Of a stretch of 64,000 bases of DNA, positions 34,515 through 44,163 are shown piece by piece (the stretch's first letter is position 1; each line of letters begins with the position of its first letter). The notes beneath the pieces are model-generated. The model was not told the origin of the DNA and ran no database searches. It saw only the letters and a list, made by a program, of their open reading frames with translations. The stretch comes from CAYPAV01 sp964408805. GTDB taxonomy: Bacteria > Pseudomonadota > Alphaproteobacteria > UBA8366. The position numbers were made by a program, and so were the translations under genes. Where the stretch lies: assembly GCA_964408805.1 (NCBI GenBank), contig CAYPAV010000001.1, forward strand, positions 1 through 64,000. The letters are read 5' to 3'.

Positions 34515-34889
34515 AGTGCCCTCTTTTGCATAAGCGAAGACGCCGTCGCCTTAAATGGCAATACGAATAACGTCCGATTCAAGCTACGGTATTTTTGGGT
34601 ATATGCTGGGCGCGATGCCATGTTTTTTTGCTGCCCTATCAACCAAGACAGGGCGATAGAAACGCTAAAAACAGCGCTTTTTGTCAATCATTGTGTTGCT
34701 GACGCGCGGGAAATATTGTGCCGATCGGAGACAGCGCCGTTGATGAGATAGGACAAGTTGTCGCGCCCCCGAATCAATGGTTGAAAGTGAAACACAGCCC
34801 TTATATGTTGCAGTGCAGCATAACTTGGAAAGCCGTATTCCGTTCGATCCGGCAAGCGCCGGACGAAGAAAATCCAGGGAGTGAAACGG
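34515..34889. promoter_or_regulatory. leader region upstream of phaA
   Basis: 375 bp with no supported gene and visibly lower GC than its flanks. A weak terminator-like stem CGCT-N6-AGCG followed by CTTTTT (34663-34682) could end the MarR transcript. An imperfect palindrome at 34804-34822 lies 68 bp before the phaA start. The rest holds nothing recognisable. Confidence 0.4.
34804..34822. promoter_or_regulatory. probable PhaR-type operator before phaAB
   Basis: TATGTTGC-AGT-GCAGCATA, 7 of 8 arm positions complementary. The TGC-N3-GCA core resembles the binding sites reported for alphaproteobacterial PhaR, and phaR is 2.4 kb away. Binding here would control phaA and phaB. Confidence 0.5.
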
Positions 34890-36065
34890 ATGAACGAAGT
34901 GGTCATCGCGGGCGCGGCCCGCACACCGGTCGGCGCTTTCAATGGCGGGTTGTCCAGCGTACCGGCCTCATATCTCGGAACCGTTGCCATCAAGGAAGCG
35001 CTGCGCCGGGCGAAGACCGACGCCGCCGACGTCGATGAAGTGCTGATGGGTCAGATCCTGACCGCCGGCATGGGACAGAACCCGGCCCGCCAGGCGGCGG
35101 TCGATGCCGGCATCCCGGTCGAGGCGACGGCGGTCCAGGTCAATCAGCTTTGTGGTTCGGGTCTCCGCACCGTCGCCATGGGCATGCAGTCGATCAAGAC
35201 CGGCGATGCCGGGGTGATCGTCGCCGGCGGCCAGGAGAGCATGAGCCAGGCGCCCCATTGCGCGCATCTTCGCGACGGCCGGACGATGGGCGACCTCCAA
35301 TTCGTCGACACCATGATTAAGGACGGGCTTTGGGACGCCTTCAACGGCTACCACATGGGCAACACGGCCGAGAACGTCGCCGAGCAATGGCAGATCACCC
35401 GCGAGGAGCAGGACGCCTTCGCGCAACGCTCGCAGGAAAAGGCGGGGGCCGCGCTCGACTCCGGCGCCTTCGCGGACGAGATCGTCCCGGTGGTGATCAA
35501 GACCCGAAAGGGCGAGATCGTGATCGACACGGACGAACACCCAAAACCCGACACGACGCTCGAGATTTTGTCCGGTCTCCGAGCCGCCTTTCAGAAAGAC
35601 GGCACGGTCACGGCGGGCAACGCCTCCGGTATCAATGACGGGGCCGCGGCCGTGGTGCTGATGTCGGCCGAAGCGGCGAAGGCGCGGGACATCGAGCCGC
35701 TGGCGCGGATCGTCTCCTGGGCGACCGTCGGCGTCGATCCCGCGGTTATGGGGTCGGGACCCATTCCGGCCTCGCGAAAAGCGCTCGAATTAGCCGGATG
35801 GACCATCGACGACCTCGATCTCATCGAGGCGAACGAGGCCTTCGCGGCCCAGGCCTGTGCCGTGAACAAGGACCTCGGCTGGGACACCGACAAGGTCAAC
35901 GTGCATGGCGGTGCCATCGCCCTCGGTCATCCGATCGGCGCTTCGGGCGCCAGGGTACTGACGACCCTTCTCTATGCGATGCAAAAACGCGATGCCAAGA
36001 AGGCCCTGGCGACGCTTTGCATCGGCGGCGGCATGGGCATCGCCATGTGCGTCGCTCGCGACTGA
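34890..36065 (+). CDS. phaA: acetyl-CoA acetyltransferase (beta-ketothiolase)
   Basis: 391 residues from the ATG at 34890, preceded by AGGGAG; a GTG 9 bp upstream is possible. The acyl-accepting Cys is in QLCGSGLRTVAMG near residue 89. The C-terminal catalytic His is in GGAIALGHPIGASGAR and the second Cys in TLCIGGGMG. It condenses two acetyl-CoA to acetoacetyl-CoA. phaB follows after 67 bp, so the pair supplies 3-hydroxybutyryl-CoA for PHA synthesis. Confidence 0.95.
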   Translation: MNEVVIAGAARTPVGAFNGGLSSVPASYLGTVAIKEALRRAKTDAADVDEVLMGQILTAGMGQNPARQAAVDAGIPVEATAVQVNQLCGSGLRTVAMGMQSIKTGDAGVIVAGGQESMSQAPHCAHLRDGRTMGDLQFVDTMIKDGLWDAFNGYHMGNTAENVAEQWQITREEQDAFAQRSQEKAGAALDSGAFADEIVPVVIKTRKGEIVIDTDEHPKPDTTLEILSGLRAAFQKDGTVTAGNASGINDGAAAVVLMSAEAAKARDIEPLARIVSWATVGVDPAVMGSGPIPASRKALELAGWTIDDLDLIEANEAFAAQACAVNKDLGWDTDKVNVHGGAIALGHPIGASGARVLTTLLYAMQKRDAKKALATLCIGGGMGIAMCVARD

Positions 36066-36132
36066 CAACAGAACCCGATCCGGTTTAAACGATCTTTTGA
36101 AGGGTGGCGGAGCCACCCAAGGAGCAAGTGAG

Positions 36133-36870
36133 ATGGACAACAAGGCACGCGTTGCATTGGTCACCGGCGGCACCCGCGGTATCGGCGCCGCCATCGCGAG
36201 AACCCTGAACAACACCGGTTATGTCGTCGTCGCCAGCTACTGCGGCAACGATGCGGCCGCGGAGAGCTTCAAGGACGAGACCGGCATTCCCGTCTACAAG
36301 TTCGACGTCGGCGATTTCGACGCCTGTCAGGCGGCGCTGGCGGCGATCGAGGCCGATGTCGGTCCCGTCGATATCCTGGTCAACAATGCCGGCATCACGC
36401 GGGACGCCGTCTTCCATCGCATGGATCCCGGCGATTGGCGGGACGTGATCCGCACCAATCTCGACAGCCTCTTTAATATGAGCCGGGTGGTGATCGACGG
36501 CATGCGCGCGCGCGGCTTCGGGCGGATCATCAATATCACTTCGATCAACGGTCAGAAGGGCCAGTTCGGTCAGTCCAACTATTCCGCCGCCAAGGCCGGC
36601 ATGATCGGCTTCACCAAGGCGCTGGCCCAGGAAACCGCCGCGAAGGGGATCACGGTTAATTGCGTGGCACCCGGCTATATCGGCACCGACATGGTCCGCG
36701 CCGTCCCCGAGGACGTGCTGAACGAGAAAATCATCCCATTGATTCCGGTCGGCCGCCTCGGCGAGCCCGACGAGATCGGCCGTTGCGTCGCCTTCCTGGC
36801 GGCCGACAGCGCCGGCTTCATCACCGGATCGACCCTTAGCGCGAATGGCGGGCAATATCTCGCGGCCTGA
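36133..36870 (+). CDS. phaB: acetoacetyl-CoA reductase
   Basis: 245 residues, typical for PhaB. The NADP site is TGGTRGIGAAIA near residue 11, NNAG (VNNAGITRDA) follows, and the catalytic Ser and Tyr-x3-Lys are in INITSINGQKGQFGQ and SNYSAAKAG. The NGQ.GQFGQ.NYSAAKAGM stretch is characteristic of PhaB rather than FabG. It reduces acetoacetyl-CoA to (R)-3-hydroxybutyryl-CoA. It is the second gene of the phaAB operon. Confidence 0.94.
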   Translation: MDNKARVALVTGGTRGIGAAIARTLNNTGYVVVASYCGNDAAAESFKDETGIPVYKFDVGDFDACQAALAAIEADVGPVDILVNNAGITRDAVFHRMDPGDWRDVIRTNLDSLFNMSRVVIDGMRARGFGRIINITSINGQKGQFGQSNYSAAKAGMIGFTKALAQETAAKGITVNCVAPGYIGTDMVRAVPEDVLNEKIIPLIPVGRLGEPDEIGRCVAFLAADSAGFITGSTLSANGGQYLAA

Positions 36871-36953
36871 TAACGCAGATTTGTGTGGTCGCGGGCGAAA
36901 CGAATCGCATACTGAGAGTCGGTGCCGAACGGGATGAAGAAGGTGTGTCGACG

Positions 36954-37433
36954 ATGTCCGGAGCGGAATTCAATTTGCCGGACGACTGCGATTCCCGTAT
37001 CCGCGCACTCCACGACTACTGGCGTTCGATCCATCCGGCAGAGGGACTTCCGGGCCGGGCACATTTCGACCCGCTGGATGTCCCGAAGCTACTGCCGCAT
37101 TTGTGGCTGGTCGATGTCGAGCAGGACCCCTTTCAGTTCCGCTTTCGGCTGATCGGGACCGCTGTCGCGGAAGCCATCGGCGAGGACCTGACCGGGCGGT
37201 ATCTCGGCGAAGCATTTGAAAACTTTAGAGGCAGCGACGCCCTCCACGCGTTGCTCGAGGTGGTTTCCGGCGGACGGCCGTCCTGGCGCCGCGGGCCACC
37301 GACATTGACCCGCAAGGACTACGATGTGCGATTGTTCGAGCGCATCCAGCTGCCGCTCGCCACCGACGGTTCCTCCGTCGACATGCTGGTCGCGCTCAGC
37401 GCCTACGTTCTTCCCGACGACCTGCGCGATTGA
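36954..37433 (+). CDS. PAS-domain protein (PAS_5-like)
   Basis: 159 residues from the ATG at 36954. The LHDYWRSIHPAEGLPGRAHFDPLDVPKLLPHL region and FRLIGTAVAEAIGEDLTGR match the single-domain PAS_5 family common in Rhodospirillales. There is no output domain, so it is a sensor-only protein of unknown ligand. It starts 84 bp after phaB on the same strand and converges with the SDR gene, 4 bp away. Confidence 0.7.
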   Translation: MSGAEFNLPDDCDSRIRALHDYWRSIHPAEGLPGRAHFDPLDVPKLLPHLWLVDVEQDPFQFRFRLIGTAVAEAIGEDLTGRYLGEAFENFRGSDALHALLEVVSGGRPSWRRGPPTLTRKDYDVRLFERIQLPLATDGSSVDMLVALSAYVLPDDLRD

Positions 37434-37437
37434 TTCT

Positions 37438-38238
37438 TTAACGACAGTTGGCGCCGCCATCGACCGGAAGCGTCACCCCGGTGATGAACTTGGCCTCCTC
37501 GGAAGCCAGAAAGAGCGCCGCATAGGCGACGTCCCAGCCGGTTCCCATCTTGGCCTTGAGCGGCACCTTGGCGTCGCGTTCGGCGGCGATCTCCTCCCGC
37601 GGCTTGTTCCACTCGCGGGCCCGGGTGTCGACCGCCATCGGCGTATCCATCAGGCCCGGCAGGATGACGTTGGCGCGAATGCCGTATTTCGCGTTCCGGA
37701 TCGCGGTTTGCTCGGTAAGTGCGATGACCGCCGCCTTGGTCGTCTTGTAGCCGACCCAGGGATAGTTGCTCCACGCCGCCATCGACGAGATGTTGACGAT
37801 GGCACCCGCTTCTTGCCCACGCATCACCGGTAGCGCGTGCTTGGTCGCATAGACCATGCCGCGGAGATTAACCGCGACCAGCGTGTCGAAGGCCTCGGTG
37901 GTGATGTCCTCGATCGGCGCGTCGCCGCCGGCGACGCTGATGCCGACATTGTTGTGCAGGATATCAACGCGGCCCCAGCGGGAGACGCAGTCCTGAATGA
38001 CCGCCGCGACCTGGTCTTCCTCGACCACGTCGGCGGCAATCGACGCGGCGACACCGCCTTCCTTTTCGATCATCTCGGCGGTTTCCGTCGCCGATGCCAA
38101 ATCGCGGTCGACGACCAGCACCTTCGCGCCCTCGCGCGCGAAGAGGATCGCCGTCGCCCGCCCGTTTCCGATCGCCTCCGTCGAGCCCTCGCCCTGGCCG
38201 CCGCCGACCACGATCGCCGTCTTGTTTTCCAGCCGCAT
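37438..38238 (-). CDS. SDR-family oxidoreductase
   Basis: 266 residues. The cofactor site is VGGGQGEGSTEAIGNGRA near residue 11, a longer glycine loop than the usual TGGxxGIG. An Asp (VVDRD) after strand 2 suggests NAD rather than NADP. NNVG replaces NNAG; the catalytic Ser and Tyr-x3-Lys are in NISSMAAW and GYKTTKAA. The substrate is not evident. It is divergent from the SMP-30 gene by 88 bp, which suggests a shared sugar- or lactone-related pathway. Confidence 0.85.
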   Translation of the reverse strand: MRLENKTAIVVGGGQGEGSTEAIGNGRATAILFAREGAKVLVVDRDLASATETAEMIEKEGGVAASIAADVVEEDQVAAVIQDCVSRWGRVDILHNNVGISVAGGDAPIEDITTEAFDTLVAVNLRGMVYATKHALPVMRGQEAGAIVNISSMAAWSNYPWVGYKTTKAAVIALTEQTAIRNAKYGIRANVILPGLMDTPMAVDTRAREWNKPREEIAAERDAKVPLKAKMGTGWDVAYAALFLASEEAKFITGVTLPVDGGANCR

Positions 38239-38326
38239 GTCGCCCTCTTGCCTTGTCCGGGATATCCCGTTCCGCCGTGCTATCTCATATAGGGCAATTC
38301 ACCGACAAACGATGAGGCGGACCCCC

Positions 38327-39169
38327 ATGAAAGATCTTACCGTGCTGCTCGATGGCCTGACCTTTCCCGAAGGGCCGCGCTGGCGCGACGGCCGGCTCTG
38401 GTTTTCCGATTTCTACGCCCAAGAGGTGGTCGCGGTCGACCTCGAGGGAAATCGCGAAACCATCGTCAAAGTGCCGAACCAACCCTCCGGGCTCGGTTGG
38501 ACTCCGGATGGGCGCCTCCTGATCGTCTCGATGACGGACCGCAAACTGATGCGGTTCGACGGCGACGAATTGATCGAGGTTGCCGATCTCTCTCCCCTCG
38601 CGACCTCGAACTGCAACGACATGGTGGTCGATGGCGAGGGCCGCGCCTATGTCGGCAATTTCGGTGCCGACCGGCACAAGGGCGAGCCCGAACGCGATGC
38701 CAATCTGGTGCGTGTCGATCCCGACGGCTCGATCCACCTGGCGGCCCCCGACCTCGCTTTTCCCAACGGATCGGTGATCACGCCGGACGGCAAGACCCTG
38801 ATTGTCGGCGAGACACGGGGCCGGCGGCTCACCGCTTGGGACCGGCGGCCGGACGGCTCCCTCGAGAACCGCCGCCTCTGGGCCGACATCGCCCCCAACC
38901 ATCCGGACGGAATCTGCCTCGATGCCGAAGGCGGGATCTGGGTCGCCGATCCCCGCGGCATGGAGACCATCCGGGTCGAGGAAGGCGGTACCGTCACCCA
39001 CCGCATCTCGACCGGCGAGCGGGGTTCCTATGCCTGCATGCTGGGCGGCGAGGACGGTCGGACCCTGTTCATCCTCACCTGCGCGGGATCGGGTCCGGCG
39101 ATCGCCGAACAGCGTGCCGGGCGGATCGAAATCACCACCGTCGACATTCCCCACGCCGGCTGGCCCTAG
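38327..39169 (+). CDS. SMP-30/gluconolactonase-family protein
   Basis: 280 residues from the ATG at 38327, with GAGG 9 bases upstream. The first metal Glu is in LTFPEGPRWRDGRLWFSD, the Asn in ATSNCNDMVVDGEGRAYVG, and the catalytic Asp in NHPDGICLDAEGGIWVAD. This is the six-bladed propeller of calcium/zinc lactonases. It hydrolyses a sugar or other lactone. It converges with the first hyuB gene 14 bp later. Confidence 0.88.
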   Translation: MKDLTVLLDGLTFPEGPRWRDGRLWFSDFYAQEVVAVDLEGNRETIVKVPNQPSGLGWTPDGRLLIVSMTDRKLMRFDGDELIEVADLSPLATSNCNDMVVDGEGRAYVGNFGADRHKGEPERDANLVRVDPDGSIHLAAPDLAFPNGSVITPDGKTLIVGETRGRRLTAWDRRPDGSLENRRLWADIAPNHPDGICLDAEGGIWVADPRGMETIRVEEGGTVTHRISTGERGSYACMLGGEDGRTLFILTCAGSGPAIAEQRAGRIEITTVDIPHAGWP

Positions 39170-39183
39170 GGAAGACGCGCGGT

Positions 39184-40941
39184 CTACCCGCGCCGCTCTG
39201 CGCGGAGCGCCGCCGTTGCCTCGGTGTCGAGGACATAGGTCAGCTCCCGCGTCGAGGCCACCACGCCATAGTCGGTCCGCGCCTCCTCGAGCGTGATCAA
39301 TTCGCGGATCACGTCGCGCAGCACCAGTTCGGGGTCGCGCTCCAGGGAATCGCCCCAGCCGCCGCCGCCGGGCGAGGCGCAGCGGACCGTGTCGCCTGGC
39401 TGGAGTTCGATCCGTTCGTCCTTGGTCAGGTGCTCGGGCACGAAGTGCTTGCCGCCGAGCGAGAACTCGACCACCGCCTTGCCCCCGTCATGGCCGCGGT
39501 GCAGCCCAAAGGGCCCGACCAAACCGCGATCGCCGAGACAGCTCGCGGTCGCGTCGCCGCGTTCGATCCGGAGCCGATAGTCGGCCCCATAGCCGCCCCG
39601 CCGCATCCCGGCCCCGCCCGATTTCGCATGCATGCGAAAATGCTCGAACATCACGGGGTAGAGCTGCTCCTGGATTTCGACCGAGGAAATGCGGGCCATC
39701 GAGATCGCCCCGCAGCCGTTGGTCAGCCCATCGGTGTCGGGATGGCCGCCATAGCCGCCGCCGGAGAACCGGAAAAGAATGTATTGCTTGTCACGTTTGG
39801 GGTCGTAGCCGCCGATCGAAAGGTTGGCGACGGTCCCGAAACTGGCGGCCGGGACCTTGTCCGGGATCGCCTGGGCCAAGGCGCCGAAGACCGCATCGCA
39901 GACCCGAAGCGTCACCTCGGCGGAGGAGCCGGAGACCGCCTTTGGGTACTTCGCGTTGAGAAAGGTCGTCTCGGGCGCGAACACCTCAAGGGGATGCCAG
40001 CAACCGCCATTGATCGGAATGTCGGGGAAGATGTGCTTCATCGAGAGATAGACCGCCGCCGCCGTCGCCGAGAATCCGGCATTGAGCGGTCCCTTCACCG
40101 GCGCGCTGGACCGGGAGAAGTCGAAGCGCGCCCCGTCGCCCTCGATCGTGAGGTCGAGCGCCACCGTGATCGGCTCCCAAACGACGCCGTCGGAGTCGAG
40201 CTGCGTCTCGAAACTGTAGGTGCCGTCGGGAATGCTGGTGATGGCGGCGCGCATCTGTGTTTCGGAGCGGCGGAACAGCTCGTCGATATAATCATCCGCA
40301 AGATCGGCGCCGTACTTGTCGAGGAAGGCGGTCAGGCGGGCCTCCCCGACCGCGAGCGAGGCCAGCTGCGCCTTCAGATCGCCGAGCCGTTCGTCGGGAA
40401 TCCGCATATTCGCCAGCATCACCTTTAGCATGTCCTCGTTCAGCACGCCTTCGCTGTAGAGCTTCACCGGCGGGATACGGAGGCCCTCCTGGATCACCTC
40501 GGTGGCCTTCGCCGAGAAACCGCCCGGAACCGAGCCGCCGATATCGGCCCAATGCCCCGTCGAGGCGAGCCAGGCAAAGAGCTTGCCCTTATAGAAGAAT
40601 GGCTGGACCAGCTTGCTGTCCATCAAATGGGTACCGCCGATATAGGGATCGTTGAGGCAGATGATGTCGCCGGGCTTGGGGTCGGGATAGGCCTCGATGG
40701 CGCCCTTGACGGCGAACTGCATGACGCCCACGAAGACCGGCAGCCCGGTCTCGCCCTGGGCGATGATCTCGCCGGATTCGAGCTTGTAGATGCCGCTGGC
40801 GCGATCGCGCGATTCCGACATAACCGGATTGAAGGCGGCCCGCTCGATCGCGAGATCCATCTCGTCGACGATATGGGAGAGCCCGTTCTGAATGACAGCC
40901 AGCGTTGCGGGATCGTATTTGTTGCGCGGGCTCATGCTCAT
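39184..40941 (-). CDS. hydantoinase B/oxoprolinase family protein (first set)
   Basis: 585 residues from the ATG at 40941, whose ATGA overlaps the hyuA stop. The N-terminal VMSESRDRASGIYKLESG, the LNDPYIGGTHLMD motif and the late FSLGGKHFVPEHL/CASPGGGGWGD region are typical of HyuB. HyuB works with HyuA in ATP-driven opening of 5-membered cyclic amides or in acetone-carboxylase-like reactions. Its partner hyuA here has an in-frame stop, so the complex may not form. The open frame extends further upstream but is not protein-like there. Confidence 0.85.
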   Translation of the reverse strand: MSMSPRNKYDPATLAVIQNGLSHIVDEMDLAIERAAFNPVMSESRDRASGIYKLESGEIIAQGETGLPVFVGVMQFAVKGAIEAYPDPKPGDIICLNDPYIGGTHLMDSKLVQPFFYKGKLFAWLASTGHWADIGGSVPGGFSAKATEVIQEGLRIPPVKLYSEGVLNEDMLKVMLANMRIPDERLGDLKAQLASLAVGEARLTAFLDKYGADLADDYIDELFRRSETQMRAAITSIPDGTYSFETQLDSDGVVWEPITVALDLTIEGDGARFDFSRSSAPVKGPLNAGFSATAAAVYLSMKHIFPDIPINGGCWHPLEVFAPETTFLNAKYPKAVSGSSAEVTLRVCDAVFGALAQAIPDKVPAASFGTVANLSIGGYDPKRDKQYILFRFSGGGYGGHPDTDGLTNGCGAISMARISSVEIQEQLYPVMFEHFRMHAKSGGAGMRRGGYGADYRLRIERGDATASCLGDRGLVGPFGLHRGHDGGKAVVEFSLGGKHFVPEHLTKDERIELQPGDTVRCASPGGGGWGDSLERDPELVLRDVIRELITLEEARTDYGVVASTRELTYVLDTEATAALRAERRG

Positions 40942-41345
40942 GGCGTCACCGTGACAATAAGATTGCCGAAATCGTCGACACTGACCCGGTTCCCGGGCTC
41001 GATGACGGTCGTCGAATCCGGCTGGTTGAGGATCGCCGGGCCCTCGAAGATCGCCCCAAGCGGCAGTTGCTGGCGCTGGTAGATCGGTGTCGCGTGCCAG
41101 TCGCCATCGAACCAGACGTCGCGTTCGCCGATCCGGGCCGCGTCGATGTTTTGGGCCGTTTCGGTGTTCGCGATGGTGCGTTTCAAATCCATCGGGTCCA
41201 CGAGACCGATCACCGAGGTCCGGAGATTGACCAGGCGCACCGCATGCTCGCTGAGGTCGATCTTGAACCGTTGCAGGCACTCCTGGTGCAGCCGTTCCTT
41301 GAAATCCTCGATCGAGAGGTGCCTCGGGTCGAGCAGCACCCGCAT
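40938..41345 (-). pseudogene. C-terminal fragment of hydantoinase A, cut off by an in-frame TAA
   Basis: Residues from MRVLLDPRHLSIEDFKERL to IVTVTP are the usual HyuA tail, including the PAILNQPDSTTVIEPG motif. It is in the same frame as the upstream piece; reading through the TAA at 41367-41369 gives HEGDL-stop-YEGQTYT followed directly by this fragment. It has no recognisable ribosome binding site of its own. Together the two pieces span 680 codons, the normal HyuA length. Confidence 0.8.
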
Positions 41346-41366
41346 GGTGTAGGTCTGGCCCTCGTA

Positions 41367-42977
41367 TTAAAGATCGCCTTCATGCACCACCTCGACGTTC
41401 CGGACCGCGACGCCGTCGGCCGCCAAGAGCTCGCGCCCCGCCGCCGCCTGTTCGGCCAGGATCGCCGCCACTTCATCGCGCTCGACCTCGTCGACCGGGC
41501 GGCCGACGGTCTGCACGAAATCGTGGCGCACATCGGCGACGATGCAGCCGAGCGCGCAGGCGATGCCGGGAAGATAGGGCACCAAAACCTTTGGCGCGTC
41601 CAATTCGCGCGCAAGGGCGGTCGCATGCAGCGGCCCCGCGCCGCCGAAACCGAAGACGGCGAACTCGCGCGGGTCGTGGCCGCGCCGAAGGGTGACCAGC
41701 CGCATTGCGCCCGCCATGTTGTCGTTGACGATCTTGAGGACGGCGGCCGCGGCCTCGACCCCCGAGAGACCGAGTTTCTCGCCGAGTTGCGATTCGAAGC
41801 TCGCCGCCAACTCGTCGAGGTCGACCGCACCCTCGACACCGAGGAGATTCTCATTCGCCAGTCGGCCCAGCAGCACATTGGCGTCGGTGACGGTCACCTC
41901 GGTACCGCCGCGCCGGTAGGCGATCGGGCCCGGCACGGCGCCGGCGCTTCGGGGACCGACCTGGAGAATTCCCGCCGCGTTCACCGAGGCGATCGAGCCG
42001 CCGCCGGCACCGATGGTATGGATGTCGATGATCGGCAGGCGGACCGGCATGTTGTATTCGAGTTCGCGATCGTGTGAGACGACCGGCTCGCCGCCGACGA
42101 TCACGCCGACATCGAAACTGGTCCCGCCCATATCGCAGGTGATCACGTTCTCGAACGCGGCCAGGGCCGAGATGTGACTGGCCGCGACGACCCCGGCCGC
42201 CGGCCCCGAGAGCACCGTGCCGACCGCGCGCTGCCAGGCAAGATCGGCCGAGGCGATGCCACCATTGGCCTGCATGATCGCCAGATCCCGGCGGATGCCG
42301 CCTTTTTGCAGCTCTTCCCGCAGCCGCGAGACATAGCGGTGGATCAGCGGCTGCAGGTAGGCGTTGAGCGAGGCGGTGGTGAAGCGCTCGAACTCCCGGA
42401 ATTCGCCCAGCACGTCTGCCGAGGTTGTGATGTAGGGGTTGGGCCAGAGCCGCTCGGCGATCTCGCGGGCGCGGCGCTCATGCGCCGGATTGGCGTAGCT
42501 GTGCAGAAACCCGATCAGGAGCGATTCGGCGCCGAGCGCCAGCAGACGGCCGATTCCCGCCTCGATGGCCGCCTCGTCGAGCGGTTCGTAGACCTCGCCG
42601 AAGGCGTCCATGCGCTGGGCGACCTCGATCCGGCGCTCGCGCGGAATCAACGGCTCGAAGGTGCCGAAGAGACCGTAGGTCTGCGGCCGATCGCGACGGC
42701 CGAGCTCGACCACGTCGCGGAACCCTTCGGTCGTGATCATGCCGCAGGCAGCGCGTTTTTTTTCCAGAGCCGCATTGGTGCCGACCGTCGTTCCGTGGAC
42801 CAGCCAATTGATGTCGGGAAGATCGATCGCCATGCTTCGGATCGACTCCAGAAAACCGAAGGCTTGGTTCTCCGGCGTCGTCGGAACCTTGGCGACGTGA
42901 ACGGCGCCCGTCGCCTCGTCGATGGCGATGGCATCGGTGAAGGTGCCGCCGACATCGACACCGGCATGAACCGTCAT
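41367..42977 (-). CDS. hydantoinase A/oxoprolinase family protein, truncated by nonsense codon (first set)
   Basis: 536 residues from the ATG at 42977, with GGGAGGAG upstream. The ASKHA nucleotide-binding motif GVDVGGTFTDA is at residues 6-16, and VHGTTVGTNAALEKK, QANGGIAS, CDMGGTSFDVG and GAGGGSIA follow in family order. It stops at a TAA where the family continues for about 140 residues. One base change from a sense codon explains the break. The product lacks the C-terminal domain and is probably inactive unless readthrough occurs or the base is a sequencing error. Confidence 0.8.
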   Translation of the reverse strand: MTVHAGVDVGGTFTDAIAIDEATGAVHVAKVPTTPENQAFGFLESIRSMAIDLPDINWLVHGTTVGTNAALEKKRAACGMITTEGFRDVVELGRRDRPQTYGLFGTFEPLIPRERRIEVAQRMDAFGEVYEPLDEAAIEAGIGRLLALGAESLLIGFLHSYANPAHERRAREIAERLWPNPYITTSADVLGEFREFERFTTASLNAYLQPLIHRYVSRLREELQKGGIRRDLAIMQANGGIASADLAWQRAVGTVLSGPAAGVVAASHISALAAFENVITCDMGGTSFDVGVIVGGEPVVSHDRELEYNMPVRLPIIDIHTIGAGGGSIASVNAAGILQVGPRSAGAVPGPIAYRRGGTEVTVTDANVLLGRLANENLLGVEGAVDLDELAASFESQLGEKLGLSGVEAAAAVLKIVNDNMAGAMRLVTLRRGHDPREFAVFGFGGAGPLHATALARELDAPKVLVPYLPGIACALGCIVADVRHDFVQTVGRPVDEVERDEVAAILAEQAAAGRELLAADGVAVRNVEVVHEGDL

Positions 42978-43138
42978 GAAGACTCCTCCCTTGGCCCGCA
43001 TTCCGCGGACCTGCGCGTATAGAGTAATATTTGGCGTCGCCCGCTTCGAAGACAATCGCGAATACGATCGACGCGATTTGACGCGGCTTTACCTTTATAG
43101 TCGAGCCTGATTGAGTTGGGATAAGGGAGAACGGTCTC

Positions 43139-44140
43139 ATGAAACGCATCTTCGGTACCCTCGTTCTGGCGGCGGGCATGCTCCTTTCCGCCCATGCAAG
43201 CGCGGCTTGCGGCAAGGTCACCATCGCCGATATGAACTGGAACTCGGCCAGCGTGCTGGCCCATATCGACGGATTCATCCTGCGGCATGGCTATGGCTGC
43301 GAAGTGGAATTCGTGCCGGGCGACACCGTGCCCACCAGCACCTCGATGACCGAGAAGGGCGAGCCCGATATCGCCTCCGAGCTCTGGACCAACTCCATCA
43401 AGGCCGCCCTGAAACGCGGCGTGGCGGAAAAGCGCCTCCGGATCGCCGGAAAATCGCTCTCGGACGGTGGCGAGGAAGGCTTCTGGGTGCCGAAATACAT
43501 GGTCGACAAGGACCCGGCCCTGGCAACGATTGGCGGCATCCGGGCCAAGGCGAAGCTGTTCCGCCATCCGGAACGGAGCGACCGATCCGCCTTCTACGGC
43601 TGCCCCGCGGGCTGGGCCTGCCAGATCACCAGCGGCCATCTATTCAAAGCCCTGAAGCTGGCCAAGAGCGGCTTCGAGATCGTCGATCCGGGTTCGGGCG
43701 CGGGGCTCGCCGGGGCCATCGCCAAGGCCTATGAACGCCGTCAGCCGTGGTTCGGCTACTATTGGGCGCCGACGGCGGTGCTTGGAAAATATCCCATGGT
43801 CAAGGTCGATTTCGGCAGTGGGGTCGATGCGGCCCATTTCGTTGCCTGCATCACCAAACCCGATTGCACCAACCCGAAGGCAACGATGTTTCCGCCGGCA
43901 CCGGTCCGCACCGTGACCACCGAAGGCTTCGCCGCCCGAGCGCCCGAGGCCTATCGCTATCTGGAGAAGCGCGCCTTCACCAATGCCCGAATGAACGAGC
44001 TCCTCGCCTGGATGAAGGACAATCAGGCCGACGGCGACGTCGCCATGGAGCATTTTTTGAAGAAGTATGAATTGGTCTGGAGCGCTTGGGTACCGGCGGC
44101 GGCCGCGGCGAAGGTGAAGAAGGCGCTCGCCAAGATGTAA
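43139..44140 (+). CDS. glycine-betaine-type ABC transporter substrate-binding protein
   Basis: 333 residues with a signal peptide (MKRIFGTLVLAAGMLLSAHA) cleaved before ACGKV. The mature domain is of the OpuAC/ProX type, with GDTVPTSTSMTEKGEPDIASELW and WFGYYWAPTAVLGKYPMVKV segments. Aromatic residues that cage quaternary amines are present, but the ligand could be another cyclic or methylated amine given the hydantoinase genes on both sides. It is the first gene of an SBP-permease-ATPase operon and lies 161 bp from hyuA, divergently. Confidence 0.88.
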   Translation: MKRIFGTLVLAAGMLLSAHASAACGKVTIADMNWNSASVLAHIDGFILRHGYGCEVEFVPGDTVPTSTSMTEKGEPDIASELWTNSIKAALKRGVAEKRLRIAGKSLSDGGEEGFWVPKYMVDKDPALATIGGIRAKAKLFRHPERSDRSAFYGCPAGWACQITSGHLFKALKLAKSGFEIVDPGSGAGLAGAIAKAYERRQPWFGYYWAPTAVLGKYPMVKVDFGSGVDAAHFVACITKPDCTNPKATMFPPAPVRTVTTEGFAARAPEAYRYLEKRAFTNARMNELLAWMKDNQADGDVAMEHFLKKYELVWSAWVPAAAAAKVKKALAKM

Positions 44141-44163
44141 ATTCGAGGCCCGGGAGAATTTTC

